Assembly (NCBI GenBank): GCA_964627445.1
Contig: CAZVJF010000007.1
Location: 1 to 64,000 of the forward strand
From: Luteibaculum sp964627445
GTDB taxonomy: Bacteria; Bacteroidota; Bacteroidia; Flavobacteriales_D; Luteibaculaceae
DNA: 64,000 nt
Reading direction: 5' to 3'
Under the pieces are notes generated by a model. The model was not told the DNA's origin and ran no database searches. It saw nothing but the letters and a program-made list of their open reading frames with translations. Each line of letters starts with the position of its first letter. The first letter of the stretch is position 1. The position numbers and the translations under genes are program-made. Shown in pieces: positions 6,810-16,300 of the stretch.

Positions 6810-9677
6810 ATGAAAAGACTACTGCTGTTGGGAATCATCTTTTTGGGATTCCACGGATTATATGCTCAAGAAACGGTTTCATTGGCTACGGAGGAAATGG
6901 TGTTTTATTCACTAACAGAGGGAGAAAAGGCACGCATTGCGCTCTCCGATTGGGATATTGCCATTGAGCCGCAAAACGATTACGCCATTCGCATCAACGA
7001 AATACAGGGTGCACGCGTTTGGGTAAACACCGAAGACCTTCGCGAAAACTGCAACGGTCTGCAAAGCGCTTGTCGCGGCTTGCAAGATTATACGCCCCAG
7101 CCCTACGACACCACCGGTATGCGCAGCGGACAAAACGGTTGGGTAGAAGTACACAATGGCTACCAAAGTTGGTCGGAGGGTGCCTTTAACCAGGAACAGC
7201 CTTTTTTATCTAGCGATCTGCAATCTTTCGGCTGGGGAGGGTACAAGGGCTTTAGCTCCGATCCGTTCCACGCGATTTTGGGCTACCATATTTTTGTAGT
7301 GCAAACCCAGCAAGGTAATTACAAGCAGTTTTTTGTGCGCAAGTCCTTAAGCAGTGGGTTTGAGTTTGCCTACGCGAATTTAGATGGAACCGAGACTCAG
7401 GAACACACACTGGCACGCGATGATTATGCCAACAAACTCTTTGCGTACGTATCTCTTAACCAGCGCCAAGTGCGCAACGTGGAGCCCAATTTAGATAGCT
7501 GGGATATGGTATTTACCCAGTACCCCGAGCAAAAAGCCAATGGCGACTACACCGTGCGCTATGGCATGCTCTCCAACCCCAACGTTTCGGTAGAAGCGCA
7601 AACCGCCAACAATGCCGATTGTCTAAGTCCACAAGGCACCTACAGCGATAACATCAACACCATAGGGCAAAGCTGGGCCGTAAACAATGGATCCAGCCAA
7701 ACCGCAAACCCAGACGCCCGCTATTTTGTGCAACGCGCTTCGGGAGACGTGTTCCAGTTTGGCGTTTTGGCTTTTGATGCCCAAAGCGAAACCTTTACCC
7801 TTGCCAATGCTCCTGTAGTGCCCAATAGCATTACCATAGACGGATTGGTAAGCGAGGTATCTTGCGTGACCTGTGCCGATGGCGCTATAGATATAACGGC
7901 AGGTGGCGGTAGCTGCCCCTACCAATATTCTTGGAGCCATGGTCCGCAAACGGCAGACCTATCCAATCTGGCACCAGGCAGCTATACAATTACGATAACC
8001 GACAATAGCGGCAACACCGCCAACAAAACCTTTGTAATAGAAAATTTCCCGTGCAACATGGCCTTGGGAGCTGTAAATAAGGTGCAGCCCAGTTGCTTTG
8101 GCGATGCCAACGGAAGCATACAGGTGGCCTTAGAAAATGCCACCGAGCCTGTACAATACTCGTGGAGCAATGGCAGCACAGGAAATCCACTAGAAAATAT
8201 TGCCGCAGGATCGTACACCCTTACCGCTACCGATGCCAACGGCTGTGAGCTGGTCAGTGATATTACACTCGAACAACCCGATCCTATTACCGTATCCGCT
8301 TCAGTGAGCGATGAGGATTGTTTTGGCTGCGAAAATGGGGAGATATTGCTAGAAGTTGTTGGTGGCAATGGGGGATATACCTACCTATGGAACGATGGCG
8401 ATACTGATGGTAGCCGCGGTGGTTTAGCACCAGGCGATTATAGCGTTAGTATTACGGACGCTAAAGGGTGTAGTTTCGATACTTCCTTCACAGTGGGCGC
8501 CTATACCTGTTCCGAGTTTGTGTTTCGTCCAACTACCCAGCAGCCCAGTTGTGCCAATGCATCGGATGGAACCATTGGTATAGCCGAGATTTCTGGTGGA
8601 ACCGCTCCCTACACCTACTTATGGGAAAGCGGAGAAAATACCGCGCAACTGTCAGGAAAGCCGGAAGGACAGTACCGTTTAACCATTACCGATAGCAAAA
8701 ACTGTACGCAGCAGGTAACCCTTACTTTGGAAGCACCCGAGCCCTTATTTGTTTCGGTGGCTAAAGAAGACGAAAGCTGCGCACAATGTGCCGATGGTGC
8801 CATTGCAGTAGATTCGGTTTCTGGAGGAACGGCACCTTACAGCTATTCATGGAATACAGGCGCCACCACAGCGGCCATCGATAGTTTGGCTCCAGGCTCG
8901 TACACACTTGCGGTAACCGATGCCAACGGCTGTAGCACCTCAATTACCCGCAGAATACAAGAGTTTGGATGTACGCTGAGCATCCTCAACGTAGACACTG
9001 AGGAGCCCAGTTGCTTTGGCTTTAACGATGGCGAACTCAGTTTGGATATTTCGGGTGGAAACGGAGAACTGGAATTCGATTGGAGCAATGGTAGCGACCT
9101 GCAGTTTGCGAGCCGCCTCGAGGCTGGCGAATACAGCGTGGTGGTAACCGATGAAACGGGATGTATCGATAGCGTAAGCGTAGTTTTGAATCAACCCGAC
9201 TCCTTGCAGCTCGAGTTTCAATACCAAGGTCCTAGCTGTGGAACTTGCTCTGACGCTCAACTTACGGCTATCCCAGCAGGAGGAACTGCGCCCTACATTT
9301 ACGCATGGAATACCAGCGAACAAACCCAGCGCATCAACGTAGAATCGGGAGAATACAGCATCGAACTAACCGATAACAATGGTTGTGTTGTCTTTAGAGA
9401 TACCACACTTGAGGTGGTGAGCAGTGTGGTCGATGTGCAGATTGCCAGCGTGCAGTGGTATCCCAACCCCGTGGTTACCGCGCTTATCGTTCAGGCAGAC
9501 CCAGGGCAAGTGCAACACATCGCTTTGAGTACGATGTCAGGAAAGGTGGTAGCAACGCAGGAAGTTACCCAAGAGCGCACCCATATCAACATGGAGCGTT
9601 TGCCTTCGGGTGCTTATGTTCTTCGCGTTTCTAATGCAGCAGGGGGCTCGGCCAGCTACACGGTACTCAAACGGTAA
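6810..9677 (+). CDS. Secreted HmuY-like / SprB-repeat protein with T9SS sorting domain
   Basis: The 955-residue protein has a signal peptide of about 19 residues (GLYA-Q). The N-terminal 330 residues contain HmuY-like blocks (SDWDIAIEPQNDYAIRINE and a second SWDMVFTQY). Residues about 345-855 hold seven SprB repeats of about 70 residues, alternating between a C-x2-C type and a PSCFG type. The end (about 870-955: VQWYPNPV, LPSGAYVLRVS, YTVLKR) is a type IX secretion C-terminal domain. It should be exported by T9SS and held on the cell surface. The divergent HmuY/TonB operon shares its control region, so a surface role in haem or metal capture is inferred. SprB repeats otherwise occur in gliding adhesins. 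Confidence 0.83.
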   Translation: MKRLLLLGIIFLGFHGLYAQETVSLATEEMVFYSLTEGEKARIALSDWDIAIEPQNDYAIRINEIQGARVWVNTEDLRENCNGLQSACRGLQDYTPQPYDTTGMRSGQNGWVEVHNGYQSWSEGAFNQEQPFLSSDLQSFGWGGYKGFSSDPFHAILGYHIFVVQTQQGNYKQFFVRKSLSSGFEFAYANLDGTETQEHTLARDDYANKLFAYVSLNQRQVRNVEPNLDSWDMVFTQYPEQKANGDYTVRYGMLSNPNVSVEAQTANNADCLSPQGTYSDNINTIGQSWAVNNGSSQTANPDARYFVQRASGDVFQFGVLAFDAQSETFTLANAPVVPNSITIDGLVSEVSCVTCADGAIDITAGGGSCPYQYSWSHGPQTADLSNLAPGSYTITITDNSGNTANKTFVIENFPCNMALGAVNKVQPSCFGDANGSIQVALENATEPVQYSWSNGSTGNPLENIAAGSYTLTATDANGCELVSDITLEQPDPITVSASVSDEDCFGCENGEILLEVVGGNGGYTYLWNDGDTDGSRGGLAPGDYSVSITDAKGCSFDTSFTVGAYTCSEFVFRPTTQQPSCANASDGTIGIAEISGGTAPYTYLWESGENTAQLSGKPEGQYRLTITDSKNCTQQVTLTLEAPEPLFVSVAKEDESCAQCADGAIAVDSVSGGTAPYSYSWNTGATTAAIDSLAPGSYTLAVTDANGCSTSITRRIQEFGCTLSILNVDTEEPSCFGFNDGELSLDISGGNGELEFDWSNGSDLQFASRLEAGEYSVVVTDETGCIDSVSVVLNQPDSLQLEFQYQGPSCGTCSDAQLTAIPAGGTAPYIYAWNTSEQTQRINVESGEYSIELTDNNGCVVFRDTTLEVVSSVVDVQIASVQWYPNPVVTALIVQADPGQVQHIALSTMSGKVVATQEVTQERTHINMERLPSGAYVLRVSNAAGGSASYTVLKR

Positions 9678-9737
9678 AAGCAACCCGTTTTGGAGTTGCT
9701 CCATTTTGTGTTACTTCGCAGCAAAAGTAAAACCAGT

Positions 9738-11192
9738 ATGTCAGACGCAGTTAGAGCCCTAGAACCCAAATCGCTTTGGAATCATTTTTCCGACCTAAAT
9801 GCTGTTCCTCGTCCCAGTAAGAAAGAGGAGCGTGTTATCCAGTTTATGGTGGATTTTGGAAACAAACTTGGGCTTGATACGGCAACCGATGGCATTGGGA
9901 ACATCATTATCAAAAAGCCGGCTACACCCGGCATGGAAGATAGACAAACGGTAATTCTGCAAAGCCATGTAGATATGGTGCACCAGAAAAACAACGATAC
10001 CGTTTTCGATTTTGAGCAGGAGGGCATACGCATGCAAGTAGATGGCGACTGGGTAAAAGCCGAAGGCACTACCTTGGGCGCTGACAACGGCATTGGCGTA
10101 GCGGCCATCATGGCGTTGTTGTCTGCTAAAGACATCAAACACCCAGCCTTAGAGGCCATGTTTACGGTGGACGAAGAAACCGGCATGACGGGCGCTAAGC
10201 AATTAGATCCCAGCTTTTACGAGGGTACCATCCTCCTAAACCTAGATACCGAGGATGATGAAGAGATCAGCATAGGCTGTGCAGGAGGTATAGATACCAA
10301 TACCCGATATACCTATCAAACCGAAGCCACACCGGGTAATGTAAAAACCTATAAGCTTACGCTCAAAGGATTGATGGGTGGACATTCGGGTATGGACATA
10401 CACCGTGGACGCGGCAACGCCAACAAACTGATGGCGCGTGCATTGTACCAAAGTCCAGTGGCGGTGCATCTACACGAAATGGAAGGCGGAGGTTTGCGCA
10501 ACGCCATACCTAGAGAAGCCGAAGCGGTGGTTTCTGTAGACAGCAAGGATGCAGCGGCTTTTGAAAAGCACATCCAGGATACCTTAGCCATATTTCAACG
10601 CGAGTTGGGTGCGGTAGAGAAAAAGCTGGTGCTAAGCGCCTCGGCTTGCGATACACCGGCCACTATCGTTGCGCCATCCGATGCAGAAAAAATCCTACAA
10701 ACGCTATATGCTTTGCACAATGGGGTTTTTAAATGGAGCTTAGATTTTGATGACTTAGTAGAAACCTCGAGCTCTTTAGCACAGGTTATTATCAAAGACG
10801 GTAGCTTCGAAACCAAATCACTGCAACGAAGCAGTGTAGAAAGCACCAAAGCCGATGTAGCCAACACCATCAAAAGCACCTTTGAATTGCTGGGTGCTAC
10901 GGTAGAGCAAAGTGGCGATTACCCAGGTTGGGAGCCCAATCCCGATTCGGCCATACTCAAAACCATGCGTAGTATTTTTGAGAAACGATTTAACGCAAAA
11001 CCCAACGTTATGGCCTGCCACGCTGGATTGGAGTGTGGTATTCTAGGGAAACACCTGCCTGAGGTGGATATGATATCTTTTGGCCCTAATATTCGTCATG
11101 CGCATTCTCCCGATGAGTGTACCCAAATAAGTTCGGTACAGAAATTCTGGGGCTTTTTGTTAGAAGTATTGGAGCACACGCCCAAGCGCTAA
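9738..11192 (+). CDS. pepD: Aminoacyl-histidine dipeptidase (peptidase M20 family, PepD)
   Basis: The 484-residue protein fits cytosolic aminoacyl-histidine dipeptidases. Metal-site blocks are ILQSHVDMVHQK, TTLGADNGIGVAAIMALL, VDEETGMTGA and LNLDTEDDEEISIGCAGG. The lid domain carries GGHSGMDIHRGRGNANK, and the C-terminal ligand region is ACHAGLECGIL. It has no signal peptide and normally cleaves dipeptides such as Xaa-His. The ATG at 9738 was chosen over an upstream TTG in the same frame because the family begins with the LEPKSLWNHF segment close to the N-terminus. The next gene begins directly at its stop codon, so they form one unit. Confidence 0.9.
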   Translation: MSDAVRALEPKSLWNHFSDLNAVPRPSKKEERVIQFMVDFGNKLGLDTATDGIGNIIIKKPATPGMEDRQTVILQSHVDMVHQKNNDTVFDFEQEGIRMQVDGDWVKAEGTTLGADNGIGVAAIMALLSAKDIKHPALEAMFTVDEETGMTGAKQLDPSFYEGTILLNLDTEDDEEISIGCAGGIDTNTRYTYQTEATPGNVKTYKLTLKGLMGGHSGMDIHRGRGNANKLMARALYQSPVAVHLHEMEGGGLRNAIPREAEAVVSVDSKDAAAFEKHIQDTLAIFQRELGAVEKKLVLSASACDTPATIVAPSDAEKILQTLYALHNGVFKWSLDFDDLVETSSSLAQVIIKDGSFETKSLQRSSVESTKADVANTIKSTFELLGATVEQSGDYPGWEPNPDSAILKTMRSIFEKRFNAKPNVMACHAGLECGILGKHLPEVDMISFGPNIRHAHSPDECTQISSVQKFWGFLLEVLEHTPKR

Positions 11193-11423
11193 ATGCAAGA
11201 CCCAAAAGAAGCCTTCCGGCAACTGGCTCAGGCAAAAATGCCCTTTGGGAAATACGAGGGTCGTTATTTGGTAGATATTCCCGAGTATTACTACACGTGG
11301 TTTCGTCAAAAAGGCTTTCCGCCCGGAAAGTTGGGCCGCCAAATGCAAGAGATGCATGAGATAAAGATCAATGGGCTGGAGCACTTGGTACGCCAATGGC
11401 AACGAATGGGTGACGGGAATTGA
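11193..11423 (+). CDS. DUF3820 family small protein
   Basis: The 76-residue protein contains the DUF3820 core MPFGKYEGRYLVDIPEYYYTWF, followed by a conserved G-x-L-G-x2-M-x-E block. The family is widespread and sometimes labelled a quorum-sensing-regulated virulence factor, but the biochemical function is unknown. Its ATG follows the dipeptidase stop codon without a gap, so the two are cotranscribed and probably translationally coupled. Confidence 0.85.
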   Translation: MQDPKEAFRQLAQAKMPFGKYEGRYLVDIPEYYYTWFRQKGFPPGKLGRQMQEMHEIKINGLEHLVRQWQRMGDGN

Positions 11424-11483
11424 CGCAAACGCTATTTTTTGTTAGCTATTGCATCAATACCACAACATTCCTATTATTAATCG

Positions 11484-11491
11484 TACCTTTG
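11484..11491 (+). promoter_or_regulatory. -7 box of the cold-shock-domain gene
   Basis: TACCTTTG matches TAnnTTTG exactly. No well-spaced TTG precedes it. Transcription from here would leave a 5' leader of roughly 140 nt before the ATG at 11636. Confidence 0.6.
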
Positions 11492-11635
11492 CACCAACAC
11501 GAGTCGCAGTTAAGGGGTTTTAAGGCATTCCTTCCGTATATTCTTTTCTCCGCTTAGTTTACAATACTCAGGTTGTACATCCGCATCCGCGGGTAGCGAA
11601 CGTGCTTAGTCTAGTTATAAACTCAAATTTTGTGC
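11492..11635 (+). promoter_or_regulatory. Long 5' leader of the cold-shock-domain gene
   Basis: The stretch holds no open frame of note and contains local complementary segments (for example CCGC around 11581-11593). Long structured leaders act as temperature switches in E. coli cspA; the same is only a suggestion here. Confidence 0.35.
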
Positions 11636-12094
11636 ATGGGAAAATCTCAAGAGACATTTAATAAGAAAGAGCGAGAGAAGAAGCGCATTAAAAAGCGCCA
11701 GGAGAAGCAAATGAAGCGCGAGGAGCGCAAGGCCAATTCCGATGGTGGTGGATTGGATAACATGATGGCCTACGTAGATGCCTACGGAAACATAACCGAT
11801 ACGCCACCTGATGAGACGCAGAAAGAAGAAATTGATGCGTCTTCCATTGAAATAGGTATACCCAAAGCGGAAGACCGCGAAGATGTGAGTCCAGTGAAGA
11901 AAGGCCGTGTGGCTTTCTTTAACCACGACAAAGGCTACGGCTTTATTAAAGATTTGGGCGCAGACATGAAGTACTTTGTACACATATCTGCTTGCGAAGA
12001 ACCCATTAACGACCACGATAAGGTGGTATTTGAATTGGAGCGTGGCCCCAAAGGGCTAACGGCCGTAAACGTGAAAAAATCTACGGGAGGATAA
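11636..12094 (+). CDS. Cold-shock-domain RNA-binding protein with basic N-terminal extension
   Basis: The 152-residue protein begins with a highly charged Lys/Arg/Glu segment (about 8-36), then a variable acidic linker, and ends with a cold-shock domain at about 85-150. RNP1 is KGYGFIKD and RNP2 is YFVHIS, the nucleic-acid-binding surface. Most cold-shock proteins are about 70 residues, so the extension doubles the size; the basic arm may strengthen RNA binding. The ATG at 11636 is preferred to a TTG two codons upstream. A long leader precedes the gene and a terminator follows it. Confidence 0.88.
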   Translation: MGKSQETFNKKEREKKRIKKRQEKQMKREERKANSDGGGLDNMMAYVDAYGNITDTPPDETQKEEIDASSIEIGIPKAEDREDVSPVKKGRVAFFNHDKGYGFIKDLGADMKYFVHISACEEPINDHDKVVFELERGPKGLTAVNVKKSTGG

Positions 12095-12119
12095 CACGTA
12101 TATACGCACTGCAATACAG

Positions 12120-12147
12120 AAGCTGGCCTTGGGTGCCGGCTTTTTTT
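12120..12147 (+). terminator. Terminator after the cold-shock-domain gene
   Basis: AAGCTGGC pairs with GCCGGCTT (one G-U pair) around a 7-nt loop and is followed by T runs. The T tract contains the stop codon of the convergent FAD-oxidoreductase gene. Confidence 0.8.
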
Positions 12148-13276
12148 ATGCGCACAAGTCGCTGATTGTCTTTCCCACATAACTTCCTACGGCAACACCC
12201 ATGCCACCCATTTTAATTCCGTAAACAATATCGTTTTCCACTCCGATATACGGAAAACGATCTTTCCCAACACTCATGGTTCCAGCCCAGGCGTGATCTA
12301 GTGTTATCGGTTCGCCTAAGAGTCCGGCTCCATAGTGCATCAGCTGGTTTAAAAGCTCAGGCGTATTGCTTTGCTCTGTGGTGTACTCTGCGGCTTCAAA
12401 CAAATTCCTAAATCCACCCAAGAGCAATCGTTGGTCTACAAATCGAAAGTAGGCATAGCCACGCTCGGCATGAAACACGCCTTTCGGCAATGGGCCTTTG
12501 AGAGGCTGGCTCACGAGCACCTGAGCTCGCGCGGGTTGGGTAGATTTATTTTTTAGCGTGTTGGGTAGTATGTTTTGATTGGTGGTTACAACCAGTTGTT
12601 GCGCTTTAAAATCGCCTTGTGAGGTTTGTAGGTGATGCACACCATTGGCAAATTGCGTTTCTACCAGTTTGCAGGGGCGCACCAAGTGCACGCGGTCTGC
12701 GGGCCATTGCGATTGAATGCAATGCATCATGCGCTGCGGGTTTAGTGCACCTTCACCCGCTTGGAATATGGCGTGCGCTATGCTTTTTAAGCCCGCATGC
12801 GATTGTTGAATGCGGTAGGGTGCTGGCAATAAAGTTTCGAATCGTTGGTTTATAGTTTCCAGTTGATCAGCTACCCGTGTAAAATCTTCAGATTCCTGCT
12901 TAGAGAAGACTTCCCAGCCCCCACAATCTTGGTAGTCCATGGCGTTTTTTGGAACCGTGGCATGGAGCAGTTCCAATCCACGGATGCGCATTTGCAGCAT
13001 TTTTTCAGTAGCATCCCAACCCAGGGCGCTTACATCGTCCAAGAGTTCACCGGCACTTCCAAAACAGGCAAAACCTGCATTTTTGGTACTGGCGGCATTG
13101 CCAAAACTGCGCTCTTCTAACACCAGAATACTGGCCTTGGGATTTTTTTTTGCCAAATACAAGGCGGCTGTACTGCCGCAAATTCCTGCGCCCACCACAG
13201 CAAAATCAAATTGCTGTGCCAAAAACTGACGCTCCCAATAGCTTAAATTATGTTGATTTTTATGATTTGTGCCCAA
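12146..13276 (-). CDS. FAD-dependent oxidoreductase (DAO/glycine oxidase type)
   Basis: The 376-residue protein has an N-terminal Rossmann FAD-binding motif, VVGAGICGSTAALYLA at about 27-42, ending in the acidic LVLEE. The C-terminus (MGGMGVAVGSYVGKTISDL) closes the FAD site as in D-amino-acid-oxidase-fold enzymes. The substrate cannot be told from sequence; amines or amino acids are usual. No ATG is available upstream of the FAD motif, so a TTG at 13276 is the best start. It is convergent with the cold-shock gene and shares its terminator region. Confidence 0.82.
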   Translation of the reverse strand: MGTNHKNQHNLSYWERQFLAQQFDFAVVGAGICGSTAALYLAKKNPKASILVLEERSFGNAASTKNAGFACFGSAGELLDDVSALGWDATEKMLQMRIRGLELLHATVPKNAMDYQDCGGWEVFSKQESEDFTRVADQLETINQRFETLLPAPYRIQQSHAGLKSIAHAIFQAGEGALNPQRMMHCIQSQWPADRVHLVRPCKLVETQFANGVHHLQTSQGDFKAQQLVVTTNQNILPNTLKNKSTQPARAQVLVSQPLKGPLPKGVFHAERGYAYFRFVDQRLLLGGFRNLFEAAEYTTEQSNTPELLNQLMHYGAGLLGEPITLDHAWAGTMSVGKDRFPYIGVENDIVYGIKMGGMGVAVGSYVGKTISDLCA

Positions 13277-13352
13277 TTTTTGAGTACTGTGTTCGTTAAC
13301 AACAGGCTATTGTTGCCAATATTAAGATATTTGCCAGCACAAGGTGGAAGGA

Positions 13353-16300
13353 ATGAAGCAGAAGTACCCCGGATTGAAGATTATTACCCTTTTTGTATTG
13401 CTATTTAGCGCAGTAAGCACAGTGGCTCAAGTAGACCGCTTATTGGTGTATGGTACCGTAAAAGACGAGCGCAGTGGCAAGAAACTGCAAGACGTTCAGG
13501 TAACACTCGTGGAAGACGGTGAGACCAAAAAGACCTACGCTACCGCGCTCAGTGGTAAGTTTGAGTTGGACTTAGATTTTGAGCACGATTACGACATCCG
13601 CTTTAGCAAAGACGGTTACGTATCCAAATTCATTAACATCAACACCAAAAATGTACCCGAAGAAAACCAGGTAGGTGGCTTTGGCTTCGACCTGGATATG
13701 TCGCTCTTTGAGGAAGTAGAAGGTGTGAACTTCGATGTTCTGAAGAAACCCATTGGAAAGGCCAACTACGTACCCGAAACCGGGGAGATTGGATTCGATT
13801 ACGAATACACCCGATCCATTCAGGCTGAAATTGCGCGCTTGCGCAGAGAGCTAGAGAAGAAATACCGCGAAGAAGAGGAGCGTTTGCGCAAGGAGCAAGA
13901 AGAGGCGGAGCGCTTGCGCAAGCTGCAAGAACAGTTTGACAAATTGGTGGCCGAGGGCGATACCGAGTTTGGCAACAGTAACTTTATGAATGCGGTATTC
14001 AAATACAGCGATGCGCTGGATTTAATTCCTGGAGTGGCTGTTGTAGAGCAGAAACTGGCTAAAGCAAAAGCCGCGTTGGAAGAACAACAACGCCAGGCTG
14101 AATTGGATGCCAAATACAATGCTACCATCAAAGATGCCGATAACGCATTGTCTAGCAATGCTTTAGAAGAAGCGCAAAGCAAGTATGAAGCAGCCCTGGC
14201 TTTGAAACCCGATGAAGCCTACCCACAGCAGCAGCTGAACACGGTAAAGGCCAAGCTGGAGGAAAAACGCAAAAAGGAAGCTCTGGAGAAAGAGTATCAG
14301 GATGCCATTGCAGCCGGGGACCAAGCGATTGGAGCTAAGCAGTACCAGGAGGCGATCACTTCCTACCAAACCGCATCTCAATTAAAACCACAAGAAGCCT
14401 ATCCCAAAGATCAAATCGCTAAAGCCCAGGAAGCGCTGGATGCTATTCAGCGCCAAAAAGAGCTAGAGCAGCAATATGCAGACTTAATAACCGCGGCTGA
14501 TGCTTCTTTTGGAAAAGAGGCTTACGATGACGCCATTGGATTGTATAAAGAGGCCTTGGGCTTAAAGCCCGATGAAGCTTATCCAAGAGACCAAATAGAA
14601 AAAGCAAAGGCTGCACTTAACGCTCAGCTGGAGGCGCAGAAGCAAGAAGAGTTATACAACAACTTGATCGCCAATGCCGATAAGAGTTTTGGTTTTGAGG
14701 ACTACGAGGTAGCCATAGCCGATTATAAAAAAGCATTAGAAATAAAACCCAACGAGCAGTATCCTAAAGACCAGATAGCGAAGTCGGAGGAGGCACTAGC
14801 TGCCATCGCTGCAGAGGAAGAGAAGAAGAAGCGCTTTGAAGAGCTAATCATGGAGGCCGATGCCAACTTTAACGCTAAGGAATACGAGTTGGCCATTAAC
14901 AATTACAACAAAGCTTCGGAACTTTTTCCAGAGCGCAAGTATCCGCAGGAGCAAGTGGTAAAGGCGCAAGCTGCCCTGGATGCTTTAGCGGCCGCCAAGG
15001 AGCGTGAAGCGCAGTACAAGGCATTGATACAAAAGGCAGATGGGCAGATGGGCAGTGAAAGCTACCAGGAAGCGATATCCACCTATCAGCAGGCCATACA
15101 GTTAAATCCAGATGACCAGTATCCTAAAGACCAAATTTCTAAAGCCCAAGCGGCACTAGAAGCGAAGGCTGCAGAAGAGCAGGCGTACACCGATGCTATT
15201 GCTGCCGGTGATGCCGCCTTTGGAAACGAGCAGTACCAAGATGCCATTGGGAAATATCAAGAGGCCTTGCAAATAAAAGCGGGTGAGGCGTATCCTACCG
15301 ATCAAATTGCAAAAGCAGAAGCGGCTTTAAAAGCTGCGGAAGAAGCCCAAAAGAAAGAAGAGGAATACAATGCGCTAATAGCGAAAGCCGATGGTGCTAT
15401 GGACCAAGAGTCTTACCAAAGTGCCATCACCGATTACCAGGCAGCGCTGCAAATTAAGCCTGAAGCGGGCTATCCTAAAGAGCAAATCAGTAAGGCGCAA
15501 GCCGCGTTGGATGCGATTCAAGAGCAGCAAGCGCTTGAAGAACAGTACAATGCCTTGATAGCATCGGCAGACCAGAAATTTGAAGCGAAAGAATATCAGG
15601 CGGCCATTACCGATTATCAGGCAGCGCTTCAGCTGCAGGTGGATGAAAGCTACCCGAAAGCGCAAATTACCAAAGCCCAGGCCGCGCTGGAAGCATTGAA
15701 GAAGCAGCAGGAGTTAGAGCGGCAGTATCAAGATGCTATTGCAAAAGGCGATGCTGCGTTTAATGGAAAAGATTACAACGCGGCTATTGGCGCGTACCAA
15801 GAAGCCTTGCAAATTAAGCCCGGAGAGCCTTATCCTACCGACCAAATTACCAAAGCCAACGAGGCTTTAGCAGCTTTGGAAAAGGCCAAAGCCGCGGAAG
15901 AACAGTACAACCAGCTAGTGAGCAAAGCTGATGGGGAGTTTAATGGCGAACAATACAACGAAGCCATCAATACGTACAACCAAGCCCTGAAGGTAAAACC
16001 CGATGCTGCTTATCCAAAAGAGCAAATCAATAAGGCGCAGGCCGCACTGGATGCACAAGCGAAGGAGAAAGAGTTGGACATGAAGTACCAGGAGCTGGTA
16101 AACCAAGGAGATCAGCAAATGGGCAACGAGGCCTACCAAGATGCCATCGCCAGCTACCAGGGAGCACTAGAGGTTAAGCCCAATGAGCAATATCCGAAAG
16201 ATAAGATAGCCGAGGCCGAAGGGGCGCTAGAATTGCTGGCTGAACAAAAAGCTAAAGAAGAGCAATATTTAACCTTAATTGCAGAAGGAGACCAGGCCTT

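Noticed and set aside
9690..9737. Upstream TTG start for pepD
   Set aside because: It adds 16 residues unlike the family and runs through the probable promoter region.
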